Position numbers and translations under genes: made by a program
Source of the DNA: Breoghania sp037026715
Lineage (GTDB): Bacteria; Pseudomonadota; Alphaproteobacteria; Rhizobiales; Stappiaceae
Direction: 5' to 3'
DNA: 64,000 bases
NCBI RefSeq assembly: GCF_037026715.1
Contig: NZ_JBANCG010000004.1
Location: forward strand, 248,001 to 312,000
Part shown: positions 40,986-50,206 of the stretch, one piece after another
How positions within the stretch are numbered: the first letter of the stretch is position 1
Layout of the letters: the number at the start of each line of letters is the position of its first letter
Notes under the pieces: model-generated
The model's input: the letters and a program-made list of their open reading frames with translations, nothing else
The model's database searches: none
What the model was told of the DNA's origin: nothing

Positions 40986-42020
40986 TCAGGTCCGCACATG
41001 CAGCCTGTCGAGCCAGGCCTGCATCCAGTTGTTGCGGTCCGCGCCGAGCCGGCCGTTGAGATGAATGCGCGCCTCCGCATCCCGGATCGCCTCGCTCGGG
41101 CGGATACCGTAATATTGCTGGAACGCCCGGGAAAAGGCGGTCTTGCTCGGAAAGCCGGTGATATAGGCAAGCTTGGCGACCGCGCCGTGGGCATTGCCGA
41201 CCGAGGCCAGCTTCAGCTGCGCGAGTTTCAGCCGGCGCTCGCGGATATATTCGGCCACGCCGCCCAGCGGTTCGAACAGGCGGTAGAGGGAGGACCGGGA
41301 CAGGCCGAACTGCCGCATGATCATCTCCGTCGAAAGGCCGGGGTTCGACAGGTTGCGCTCGATATAGACCTGGATGGTCTGAAGATTGGTATCCGTCAGC
41401 GCACTGCGCTCGGCTGCCACCGCCGATGACAGTCCGGCCGAGACGAGGATCGAGGCGGCTTCCGCGGCCAGCAGCCCGTCCGCTGCATCGAGACGCGGCG
41501 CGACCCGGGCAAGCGACATCATGTGCTCGCCCAGCAGCACCCCCAGCGTCGAATTGCCGTCGACCCGGGCCCCATGCACATCGTCGATCGCATCGGGCAT
41601 GAGCCGGATCATGGCGCGCGGCAGGATCAGGCTGAGAATGTCCATGTCGGTCGTCTGGCTGCGCATCGGCCGGCTGAGGTCGAAACAGACGATATCGCCG
41701 GCACCGCCCTTCGCGATGCCGCCGTCGGCGTTGTAGGCGCACTCGCCCTTGAGGTAGAGCTGGATCAGCAGGTGATCGACGCCGGAAGCCGCGACGAGTT
41801 CGTTCGAACGGTGAAACCGCTGGGCGCTGGCGGAGGACTTGCCGATGAGAAAGCGCCCCAGATTGTAGCTCTCGAGATCCGCCGAAAACCCGTCGAGATC
41901 ATCCGTCGCCGGAACCGCTTCGAACAGGCTGGAGACCCCGGCCCGCCAGTGTTCGTAATTCTGCTCCCGGCTCAGGTCCTTCGCCCTGATCAGCTGATGT
42001 TCAACCTGCGCGGTGGTCAC
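40986..42020 (-). CDS. AraC-family transcriptional regulator
   Basis: About 344 residues. The C-terminal AraC DNA-binding domain has the first helix-turn-helix in LSTEMIMRQFGLSRSSLYRLF and the second in AKLAYITGFPSKTAFSRAFQQYYGIRPSEAI. The N-terminal part is the AraC-binding-domain type that includes GDIVCFDLSRPM. GTG starts at 42062, 42029 and 42020 are possible; 42020 has GGGAGA at the best spacing. Neighbouring genes on the same strand are the Nif11-like protein and the DGD-like enzyme, but its target is not evident. Confidence 0.85.
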   Translation of the reverse strand: MTTAQVEHQLIRAKDLSREQNYEHWRAGVSSLFEAVPATDDLDGFSADLESYNLGRFLIGKSSASAQRFHRSNELVAASGVDHLLIQLYLKGECAYNADGGIAKGGAGDIVCFDLSRPMRSQTTDMDILSLILPRAMIRLMPDAIDDVHGARVDGNSTLGVLLGEHMMSLARVAPRLDAADGLLAAEAASILVSAGLSSAVAAERSALTDTNLQTIQVYIERNLSNPGLSTEMIMRQFGLSRSSLYRLFEPLGGVAEYIRERRLKLAQLKLASVGNAHGAVAKLAYITGFPSKTAFSRAFQQYYGIRPSEAIRDAEARIHLNGRLGADRNNWMQAWLDRLHVRT

Positions 42021-42275
42021 TCCGGTCACTCTCCCAAAGCCTGCAGGGCCATGTCGCGCCACGGTCGGATGGCGATGCGGGGGAGGCGGCGACTATTTCG
42101 GCCGGTGCACACCACATCGCGGCCCGCGTCAAAGAAGCGCACCCCTGCTGTTTGGAATCATTATTGGAGCGTTTCGGGGCGGTCAACGGATCTTGGAAGC
42201 GCGCGCTTGAGAAGGCACGGAAAGGACAAGGGCCACGGCAGCTCAAGCTTGTGACGGGCGGCGCACGAAGACCCG

Positions 42276-44861
42276 TCAGTTCCTGTCGCCGGCGAAGATG
42301 CCCGAGGCGGACCAGCTGCCTTCGGACGTGGTGAAGGACCCGATCACGCCCTGCGCGGGCGATGCCCCGTCATTGACGAAGGAACCGGTGATCGAGGTCG
42401 CGCCGGAGGTGCCGGCAAATGTGGAAGACCCGGCGAAGCTGACGTCGCTGCCGAAGGCATGGCCGTCGAAATCGCTGACCGACACGTTGCCGGCGCGCGC
42501 GGCGAAGTCCATGGAGGCGGAAAGGGCACCGGTGGCGATGTACTGGCTGGAACCGTTGACGACGGTGCCCACCGCGTGGCCGGTGTAGGTCGCCGTGCCG
42601 GAGGAGGGCATTTCCAGATTGTCGGTCACGTCGCCGATGACCCAGTTTCCCAAATGCACGGACGAAGTGCCCCCCTCCCCGCTCTCCGCCTTCCCCCACC
42701 AGCCCCATTTCAGATAGGAGCAGGTGCAGATCGCAGCGGAGGTTCCGCCATCGAAGATTTTGGCCGGCGTCAGGTCCGCGCTCACCACGTAGGCCCGGTT
42801 GCGTCCCCCGGAGGAGGCGAAACGGTCATCGTCGAGATAGACCGCGCCGCCGTAGCTGTCGGTGAAGCCGAGCTCGTCGTTATAGGGATTGCCGTCGGTG
42901 TCGAACTGGAAGAACGTCGCGCTGAAGGTGCCGTTTGCGGCATCGAAAGCCATGGTGGTGGTGCCCGCCTTCACTACGGTTGTGCCGAGCACCGACACGG
43001 CGGCGGAACTGTAACCGGTCAGGGTCCGACCGTCATAGCTCTTTGCCCCGGCGGTTTCCGTGGAGACCAGATTGGCTACATGGGCGGTCGCGAAATCGAC
43101 CGTGGTGCCGGCCAGGCTGCCGTCGGGATTGTAGGTGTTGGTGAAGGCGGCGTCCGCGTCGTCGAGATCGTTGGTCAGGACCATGTTCTGACCGTTCGAG
43201 CCGAAGATCGACGTGGCGCCGCTGCCGGCGCTGGAGGCACTCGTCACCGCGCCGGAATAGGACGCGGTGCCGTCGCCGGCATCCAGGCGTTCGCTGCCGC
43301 CGCGCGAGGCGCGCAAGCCATAGGCCCCGCCCTCGCCGACACGCTGGATGTTGCCGGTGGTCACGCCGATGGCCGAGCTCTGGCTGGCGCCGGTACCTGC
43401 GATCACCAGAGAGACCTGCAGGGCCTTGGCGAGGATATCGGGATTGACGTTGTCGGGCGTGCCGGCCACGAGAAGGTCGCTTGAAACCGCGCCGCTCATG
43501 TCGATCCCGGAAAGCGCTGGACCATAAGCAAAGGGGATCGTTGCGCCGTCGCCGGCAAGGACGGGCGCCAGCACATCCGCGCTCAGGGAATAGTGACGGA
43601 TCTGTCGGCTCGAGAAGAGCGACGCGACATCGGCGGTCGGCTTGCCGGAAATCACATGAAGCGGGTTGGCGCCATCACTCAGCATGTAGGCGCGGAAGCC
43701 CTCCTGCCCGACATAGGCGGTGCCGGAATAGCTCGCTCCGCCATAGGCGACCCCGCTCACCGCGTGCGCGGAGAAGGCACCGTCGGCGTAGACCGGAAGG
43801 CTCAGCGTTTCGCCGCCGGCCACGGTGACCGCGCCGCTTTTGCCCTCGATGCCGCTGAGCGCGCCGGTTCGGTCGGTCTCCGCGGAGCCGCCGAGAATGC
43901 CGTTGCCGCCGCCATCGCCGGGTGCGCGCGAGGTGAGGACGCGGACCGCATCCGTGCGCGCCTGCCCCGTGGACGCCCCGCCGCCCGACGCCTCGCGCGC
44001 CGCCTGCTCGATCCCCTCGATCCTTGAGGTTTCCGCGACACGCTCGCGCGGGGGCTCGGGCCGTGGCTGCGGCACCGGAACGTTCGCGGGCAGCGGGCTT
44101 TGCGAGTTGTGACGATCGACGCCGCTCGCCTGCACCATCGCGTCGCGCGGCGCAACCGGCGCACCGCCGCGCGCGCCGGGGCGCCCGGCGAGATAGGTCT
44201 GCATGGCGCGCAGGAAGGCCGGCGGCGTGCGCATCACCTTGTGCCTGCCGCCGTCGACGACAATGGAATAGCCCGCCTGGAACAGCCGGTTGCGCACGCC
44301 CCGTGCCTCCAGCGTCACCTCCGCGCCGAAGATCAGCGACACGTGCGGAGGCGTGCCGGCCCGGCCCCCTTCCCCGCGCCCGTTATTGGCCCCGAGCCGA
44401 CCAAGATCGATGTCGACCACCGCGCCGCGAATGCCGGCGGTGCCGATCGGCGTCCTGATCGTCGCCCCGCCCTCGGTCTTGGAGGTGCGCCCGCCGATGA
44501 AACGCATGAAGCCTTTGGAGAGGCTGGCCGTCACCCGCGCGGTTCCCGCATCGGGATCGTAGACGTAGCTGTCGATGGTGAGACGGGAGCGCGGCCCCAC
44601 GGTGAAGGTGGTCCCATCGGCCAGCAGGATCTGCACCAGTCCCCCGTCGCCGGTGCTGATCTCCTCGTTGTGAATGACCGCCTCGCCGAGCGTGATCGTC
44701 CGCGTCGCGCCATCCGCGCCGTGGCTGATAGCTTCGGGATTGACGGCGGAGGTGACGCCGACCTGCGTCGCGGCGAGCACAGGCAGGCTCGCGGTCATCA
44801 TCGGGCCGGCCAGGGCGAAGGCGAGCCCCGCGGCGAGAACACGGTCTGCGATGGGGCGCAT
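42276..44861 (-). CDS. FecR-domain secreted protein with C-terminal TbpB-like barrel
   Basis: An 861-residue exported protein. A Sec signal peptide (LAAGLAFALAGPMMTASLP, cut near VLAATQ) lacks a lipobox cysteine, so it is not a lipoprotein. Residues about 50-170 form a FecR domain (GGLVQILLADGTTFTVGPRS, GTAGIRGAVVDIDL). A long Gly/Ser/Thr/Ala-rich middle follows. The last about 120 residues look like the small beta-barrel seen in TbpB-type cargo (STFAGTSGATSITGSFVNDG, GSFTTSEGSWSASGIFAGDRN). It overlaps functionally and nearly physically with the upstream barrel protein, which suggests it is the secreted cargo. Confidence 0.75.
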   Translation of the reverse strand: MRPIADRVLAAGLAFALAGPMMTASLPVLAATQVGVTSAVNPEAISHGADGATRTITLGEAVIHNEEISTGDGGLVQILLADGTTFTVGPRSRLTIDSYVYDPDAGTARVTASLSKGFMRFIGGRTSKTEGGATIRTPIGTAGIRGAVVDIDLGRLGANNGRGEGGRAGTPPHVSLIFGAEVTLEARGVRNRLFQAGYSIVVDGGRHKVMRTPPAFLRAMQTYLAGRPGARGGAPVAPRDAMVQASGVDRHNSQSPLPANVPVPQPRPEPPRERVAETSRIEGIEQAAREASGGGASTGQARTDAVRVLTSRAPGDGGGNGILGGSAETDRTGALSGIEGKSGAVTVAGGETLSLPVYADGAFSAHAVSGVAYGGASYSGTAYVGQEGFRAYMLSDGANPLHVISGKPTADVASLFSSRQIRHYSLSADVLAPVLAGDGATIPFAYGPALSGIDMSGAVSSDLLVAGTPDNVNPDILAKALQVSLVIAGTGASQSSAIGVTTGNIQRVGEGGAYGLRASRGGSERLDAGDGTASYSGAVTSASSAGSGATSIFGSNGQNMVLTNDLDDADAAFTNTYNPDGSLAGTTVDFATAHVANLVSTETAGAKSYDGRTLTGYSSAAVSVLGTTVVKAGTTTMAFDAANGTFSATFFQFDTDGNPYNDELGFTDSYGGAVYLDDDRFASSGGRNRAYVVSADLTPAKIFDGGTSAAICTCSYLKWGWWGKAESGEGGTSSVHLGNWVIGDVTDNLEMPSSGTATYTGHAVGTVVNGSSQYIATGALSASMDFAARAGNVSVSDFDGHAFGSDVSFAGSSTFAGTSGATSITGSFVNDGASPAQGVIGSFTTSEGSWSASGIFAGDRN

Positions 44862-44862
44862 G

Positions 44863-46263
44863 TCAGAAGACCTTCTTCAGTGCGACCCTCACCGACAGGT
44901 TGCCGAATTCGGAGGTGTCGTAGTTGGACCAGGAGTGCTCGTATCCCGCCTGCACGAGGGCGGTGAGATCCGGCTTTAGCGGAACGGTCTGCGTGACATC
45001 GAACGCCCACTTGGTCGTGACCTGTTCGTCGGAACCGAACATCGGGTCTGCCTCGTCGTAGAGCCGGTGCGAGAGCCGGCTGGAGAGGGACACCGTCCAG
45101 TCATGGGGCAAGGCCTCAAGCGGCGAGGCATAGTCGAGAGAAATGCCGGCAACGACCGCCGCCTGCCAGTAGGAATTGTAGCCGGTCTCGGCCATGTAGC
45201 GGTCGGCGATGCCGGCAAGGCTGACATTGACGGAAGGAGCCGCGCGATAGCTGGCGAGCGCCTGCAGCTGCAGCCGATCGCCAGTCTTCTCATCCAGAAG
45301 CGGGTTGCTGCCCGAATTGAAATAGGTTTCCCGGCGATATTCCGCGCGCAGGCCCGCATAAAGGTCCGGCGTCTGGCGCGAGCCGAGCAGCAGCCCGGCG
45401 CCGAAGGAGGCCAGAAACGGATCGCCCGACAGCATCGCCCCGGCGCCGATGCCGTAGACGTCCAGCGTGTAGCCGCGCACGCCGAAGCGGTTGAGATCGA
45501 TCGAGGGACCGGCGGTGACCTCGATCAGCCCGAGATTGAGGTGGCCCAGATCCGCATAGGTCTCCGCATGCGCCTGGGCGCTGGCCTTGAAGATGATCCC
45601 CTGGGCCGGCAGATCGAAAATCGACCGGATTTCGCCGCTCGCGAAGCCGTTGACGTCGGCCGCGCGCGTCGCGTCGTCGGAAAGCTCGTAGGTCAGTCCA
45701 CGCAGGGTCACGAGCGAGGAGGCCGGCGCGCTGTTGGCGTTCGACTGGTAGCGCGTTCCCACCGTGATCGAGCCGGCGACAGCGGAGCCGCTGCTCCTCC
45801 TGTCGATGGCCGCCAGATAGGTCTCGACCTTGTGCCGCACTTCCTCGGGCACGGCTGGCGCGGCGAGCGCCGCATCGAAATAGCCGCGGGCGGACTCGTA
45901 GGCGCCGAGACGGAAATAGAGCACGCCGAGCTCCAGCTGCAGGCGCGGCAGGCCGGGCGCGAAGATCAGCATGCGCTCCAGGGTGGCGATCGCGCCCTCC
46001 AGATCGCCGAGCTGCGAGGACAGCGCCGCGTATTCGAAGGCGACGTCCAGATCCGCCGGGTTCTCCATCATGCGCTTAAACAGCGCCCGCCGGCGGTCCT
46101 CCAGCCGGGGGCGTTCGGCGGCCGATGCGCGCGGCGGATGGTTGTACTGCGGCGAAGCCGCGAGCGACAGTTCCGGTGCGCCCGTTCCCGCAACAACGAT
46201 GACAAGGGCGGCAAGTCCGAAGGAAAAGATGCGCCGGACAGCACAATTCATCTTCAAGGGCAT
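44863..46263 (-). CDS. TPR plus outer-membrane beta-barrel protein, SLAM-like (type XI secretion)
   Basis: About 466 residues. A signal peptide (FSFGLAALVIVVAGTGAP) is followed by tetratricopeptide-like helices (about 60-150: DLDVAFEYAALSSQLGDLEG, LQLELGVLYFRLGAYESA). A barrel of about 300 residues ends in VRVALKKVF with the C-terminal phenylalanine typical of BAM substrates. This layout matches surface lipoprotein assembly modulators. The stop lies one base from the start of the FecR-domain gene, so the pair is co-transcribed. Start is uncertain among 46284 (GTG), 46263 and 46251. Confidence 0.75.
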   Translation of the reverse strand: MPLKMNCAVRRIFSFGLAALVIVVAGTGAPELSLAASPQYNHPPRASAAERPRLEDRRRALFKRMMENPADLDVAFEYAALSSQLGDLEGAIATLERMLIFAPGLPRLQLELGVLYFRLGAYESARGYFDAALAAPAVPEEVRHKVETYLAAIDRRSSGSAVAGSITVGTRYQSNANSAPASSLVTLRGLTYELSDDATRAADVNGFASGEIRSIFDLPAQGIIFKASAQAHAETYADLGHLNLGLIEVTAGPSIDLNRFGVRGYTLDVYGIGAGAMLSGDPFLASFGAGLLLGSRQTPDLYAGLRAEYRRETYFNSGSNPLLDEKTGDRLQLQALASYRAAPSVNVSLAGIADRYMAETGYNSYWQAAVVAGISLDYASPLEALPHDWTVSLSSRLSHRLYDEADPMFGSDEQVTTKWAFDVTQTVPLKPDLTALVQAGYEHSWSNYDTSEFGNLSVRVALKKVF

Positions 46264-46473
46264 TGATCGAACCGCCGAGATCACCGATGACAGCCGCTTC
46301 TATAGGGGGTTGCCAATGCCCCATCCAAGGCGCGATCCGCGCGCTCCTGTCCCAGACCGCGAGGATTCCGTCCCAGGCCGTGCGCGACGGGGGAGTCCTT
46401 ACGTCTTTTGCGCTAAGGCTGCGCCCGCGCGCGTCATCGTCCTTCCTTCCAGGCACTCTGGAGATCCCTGCCC

Positions 46474-48666
46474 ATGGCCGCACGTTTCGTCGCGACCCGC
46501 ACTATCCTGAACCCGCTGATCTTCGCGCTGATTGCCGGCCTCGACAGCCTCGGCACGAGCATCGCCTTCGCCGCCCTGATCTTTTCCGGGCCGCTTGCCT
46601 CCGCTTTCGGCGCCGGCGTCACGGTCATGCTGCTCAGCTGTGTGATCCTCGCCGTCGGCGTGGCCTGGCGCAGCGGCTGTCCGACCAGCCTCGCCCAGGT
46701 GCAGGAGGCCAATATCGGGGTGCTGGCAACGGCGGCAGCCGCTGCAGTGGCCGCCATCGGTCATGCCCCTGAGGGCACGAAGATCGCCACCGTCTTCGCC
46801 CTTCTCAGCATCGGCAGCCTCGGCACCGGGCTCCTGTGCTACCTTTCCGGCCGGTTCCGCTTCGGCGTGCTCGTGCGCTTCCTGCCCTATTCGGTGGTTG
46901 CCGGATTTCTGGCCGGTTCCGGCTGGCTGCTGGTTCAGGGCGCGGTGATGATGATCAGCGGCGCGAGCGATGCGGCCGGCCTGATCCGGGCTCTGCACGA
47001 TCCGGCGGCGACCACCATGCTCGGCTGCACGCTGGGCTTTGCGCTGGCGCTTGGCCTCAGCCTGCGGCTGTCGAGCAATCCGCTGCTCGCCACCGCGATC
47101 CTGTTCGCGGCCATCGCACTGTTCTACGCCGCCCTCGCCGCCGCGGGGCTTTCCCCGGCTGACGCCCGGCGTCTCAACTGGCTGCCGGCCGCCGCCGGTT
47201 CCTCCGGGTCGATCGCGCTTTCGCCGCTTCACATGGTCGAACAGGTGGACTGGAGCGCCATTCTGCGTGCGCTGCCTCTCCTCGCCACCCTGCCGCTCAT
47301 CACCATCGCCGGCCTGCTGCTGAACGCCGGCGGTCTGGAGGCGGCGACCGGCCGGGATATCGACCCGAACCGGGAACTGAAGGTCGCCGGCGCGGCCAAT
47401 CTCGCGGTCGGACTGATCGGAGGCGCGCCGGGCTTCACCGGTCTCAGCATGACGTTGCTGGCCGGGCGGCTGGCGGCAAGGGGGCGCTCGGCCGGGATCG
47501 CCACCGCGCTCGTGCTCTGCCTTGCGCTGCCGTTCGCGGTCGAGCTTGCCTGCGCGGTGCCGCTCTTCGTCGCCGCCGGGCTGATGCTCATGCTGGGATG
47601 CGAGCTGCTGCACGACTGGGCGCTGGCGGTGCGCAAGAACCTGCCGCCGCTGGAATGGGCGGTTGTGCTTGCCATCGTTCTCTGCGTCGTGGTGTTCGGC
47701 TTCGTCACCGGCATCGCACTCGGACTGGTCTTCGCCATCGTGACCTTCGTCTACACCTACGCGCGCCTGCCGGTGCTGCGGCTGGAGGCGAGCGGGCGCG
47801 ACCGGCGCAGCAGCACCGAACGCTCACCCGCGGCAAATGCGATCCTCGACCGGCACGGCCACCTCATCCAGGTCATCGAACTGCAGGGCTATCTGTTCTT
47901 CGGCACGGTCGACCAGGTGGTGCGCGCCATCCGCCGCCGCATCGAGGCGACCGATCCGCCCCGCTGCCTGATCCTCGACTTCCGGAACGTGAGCGGCATG
48001 GATTCCGCCGCGGCCGCCGGCTTCGTCAAGATCTTCCGTAGGTTCGCGGCGGCCGAGGTCGCGCTCGTGCTGTCGCCGGCCGGGCCGGATGTGGCGCGGA
48101 TCGCCGACGAGGCGCGGGACCGGGATGCCGCGCCGGCGACGCCCGTCACCGTGGAACGGGATCTCGATCATGCCCTGGAGGCGGCCGAGGACCGGCTTCT
48201 GGCCAGTTTCGGCGAAACCGGCCAGCGTAAGGACATCGCCGCCCACCTGCTGCGCGAACTGGGGCCCCATCCGCGCCTGTCGGCGCTCGTTTCAGAGATG
48301 GAGCGGATCGCACTCGGCGCCGGCGAAACACTGATCCGCGCCGGAGAGCGGGCGAGCGACATCTACATTCTCGCATCGGGCCGGGTGAAGGTGCAGATCA
48401 CGCTTGGAACGGGCCGCACGATGCGCCTGCGCAGCATGACCGCGGGCGCGGTGCTGGGCGAGGTCGCGTTCTATCTCGGCGGCACGCGCACGGCCGACGT
48501 GATCATCGAGGAGGATGCGGTGCTGTTTCGCCTGACGGGGGAAACCCTGCGGCGACTGGAGGCCGAGGACGCCACGCTCGCCGTGCTTGCCCACCGCCTC
48601 TTCGCCGCCACGCTCGCCGAACGCCTGTCGCTCGCCAACCGCATGGTCCAGATCATGGGCGCCTGA
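46474..48666 (+). CDS. SulP-family anion transporter with STAS and cyclic nucleotide-binding domains
   Basis: A 730-residue fusion. Residues 1-440 are a SulP membrane core with about twelve helices (the segment VGLIGGAPGFTGLSMTLLAGRLAARG is typical). Residues about 455-565 form a STAS domain (VIELQGYLFFGTVDQV, LILDFRNVSGMDSAAAAGF). Residues about 600-725 form a cNMP-binding domain (DIYILASGRVKVQI, GAVLGEVAFYLGGTRTADV). It would move sulfate, bicarbonate or a dicarboxylate. ATG at 46474, divergent from the barrel protein. Confidence 0.9.
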   Translation: MAARFVATRTILNPLIFALIAGLDSLGTSIAFAALIFSGPLASAFGAGVTVMLLSCVILAVGVAWRSGCPTSLAQVQEANIGVLATAAAAAVAAIGHAPEGTKIATVFALLSIGSLGTGLLCYLSGRFRFGVLVRFLPYSVVAGFLAGSGWLLVQGAVMMISGASDAAGLIRALHDPAATTMLGCTLGFALALGLSLRLSSNPLLATAILFAAIALFYAALAAAGLSPADARRLNWLPAAAGSSGSIALSPLHMVEQVDWSAILRALPLLATLPLITIAGLLLNAGGLEAATGRDIDPNRELKVAGAANLAVGLIGGAPGFTGLSMTLLAGRLAARGRSAGIATALVLCLALPFAVELACAVPLFVAAGLMLMLGCELLHDWALAVRKNLPPLEWAVVLAIVLCVVVFGFVTGIALGLVFAIVTFVYTYARLPVLRLEASGRDRRSSTERSPAANAILDRHGHLIQVIELQGYLFFGTVDQVVRAIRRRIEATDPPRCLILDFRNVSGMDSAAAAGFVKIFRRFAAAEVALVLSPAGPDVARIADEARDRDAAPATPVTVERDLDHALEAAEDRLLASFGETGQRKDIAAHLLRELGPHPRLSALVSEMERIALGAGETLIRAGERASDIYILASGRVKVQITLGTGRTMRLRSMTAGAVLGEVAFYLGGTRTADVIIEEDAVLFRLTGETLRRLEAEDATLAVLAHRLFAATLAERLSLANRMVQIMGA

Positions 48667-48768
48667 GGCCAGACATGTGACTGGGCATGAAACCGGACAT
48701 GAAACCGGACACGCAAGGCGCGCCCGGCGGGGATGGCTGCGATCGAGACAAGTCCGCGCGGCCCTCGC

Positions 48769-50205
48769 TCACAGACCGCCGAAATGGAAAGCCTTGGTTT
48801 CCAGATATTCCTCGATGCCTTCCTGCGCGCCTTCCCGGCCAAGGCCTGAGGATTTGACGCCACCAAACGGCGCGACCTCATGGCTGACGACGCCGGTGTT
48901 CAGCCCGACGAGGCCGAATTCCAGCGCCTCGCCGAAACGGAAGGCGCGGGCCATGTCGCGGGTGTAGAAATAGGCCGCCAGCCCGTAGGGCGTGCCGTTG
49001 GCGATCTCCAGCGCCTCTTCCTCGGTCTCGAACCGGAAGATCGGCGCCACCGGGCCGAAGGTCTCCTCGCCCGCCAGCCGCATCTCCGTCGTCGCGCCCG
49101 TCAGCACCACCGGATCGGCGAATTGCGCGGCCAGCCGGCGCTGCCGGGTCACGCGGGTCGCACCCTTTTCCAGTGCGTCTTCCACATGAGCGGAAATCTT
49201 GGTGATCGCCGCCTGGTTGATCATCGGGCCGATCTGGGTTCCCGCTTCCATCCCATCCCCGACCTTCAAGGCATCCACCCGCTCCGCCAGCGCAGCCACG
49301 AAGGCGTCGTGGATGCCCGACTGGACCAGCAGCCGGTTGGCGCAGACGCAGGTCTGCCCGCCATTGCGGAACTTGGAGACCATCGCGCCCTCCACTGCCG
49401 CATCGAGATCGGCGTCGTCGAAGACCACGAAGGGCGCGTTGCCGCCCAGTTCCAGCGACAGCTTCTTGAGCGTGGGCGCGCATTGTTCGGCCAGCAGGGC
49501 GCCGACCCGCGTCGAACCGGTGAAGGAGAGCTTGCGCACGACGGGTGAACCGGTGAGCGTCGCGCCGATCTCTTCCGGCCGGCCCGTCACGATGTTGATG
49601 ACGCCCTTGGGGATGCCGGCCCGCTCGGCAAGCACGCCGAGCGCCAGTGCCGAATAGGGCGTGAAGTCGGAGGGCTTGATCACCATGGTGCAGCCGGCGG
49701 CGAGCCCCGGCGCCACCTTGCGGGTGATCATGGCGTTGGGAAAGTTCCACGGCGTGATGATGGCGCACACGCCCACGGGCTCCTTCATCGCGAAGATCTT
49801 CTTGCCCGCGACCGGCGAGGGGATGATGTGGCCGTTGATCCGCCGCGCCTCTTCCGCGAACCAGCGCACGAAGGAGGCACCGTAGAGGATCTCTCCCTTC
49901 GCTTCCGCCAGCGGCTTGCCCTGTTCGGCGGTGAGGATCTGCGCGAGATCGTCGGCGTTGTCGAGCATGAGCTGATACCAGCGCATCAGCAGATCCGCCC
50001 GCTCCGCGTGGGTGCGCGCCTTCCACGCCGTCATCGCCTCGGCGGCGGCGGCGATGGCGCCTTCCGTCTCCGCCGCCGTAATGTCCGGCATGGTTCCCAT
50101 GACGGCACCGCTCGCCGGGTTGATCACGTCCATGTCGGCACGCGCGATCCACGCGCCGTCGATCAGGGCGGACTGGCGGAAGAGATCCGGATCCTTGAGC
50201 TGCAT
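48769..50205 (-). CDS. gabD: NAD(P)-dependent succinate-semialdehyde dehydrogenase
   Basis: A 478-residue aldehyde dehydrogenase of the GabD/SSADH branch. It has ITPWNFPNAMITRKVAPGLAAGC, LSFTGSTRVG, the catalytic glutamate in LELGGNAPFVVFDDADLD, the catalytic cysteine in FRNGGQTCVCANR, and the C-terminal FGGVKSSGLGREG. The ATG at 50205 (MQLKDPDL) is two bases from the stop of the upstream dehydrogenase. As last gene of the hyuAB operon it probably completes oxidation of a C4 semialdehyde product. Confidence 0.92.
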   Translation of the reverse strand: MQLKDPDLFRQSALIDGAWIARADMDVINPASGAVMGTMPDITAAETEGAIAAAAEAMTAWKARTHAERADLLMRWYQLMLDNADDLAQILTAEQGKPLAEAKGEILYGASFVRWFAEEARRINGHIIPSPVAGKKIFAMKEPVGVCAIITPWNFPNAMITRKVAPGLAAGCTMVIKPSDFTPYSALALGVLAERAGIPKGVINIVTGRPEEIGATLTGSPVVRKLSFTGSTRVGALLAEQCAPTLKKLSLELGGNAPFVVFDDADLDAAVEGAMVSKFRNGGQTCVCANRLLVQSGIHDAFVAALAERVDALKVGDGMEAGTQIGPMINQAAITKISAHVEDALEKGATRVTRQRRLAAQFADPVVLTGATTEMRLAGEETFGPVAPIFRFETEEEALEIANGTPYGLAAYFYTRDMARAFRFGEALEFGLVGLNTGVVSHEVAPFGGVKSSGLGREGAQEGIEEYLETKAFHFGGL

Positions 50206-50206
50206 G

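Noticed and set aside
48667..48768. Direct repeat ATGAAACCGGAC as a regulatory element
   Set aside because: Two adjacent copies lie between convergent genes with no flanking promoter. Probably a chance short tandem duplication.
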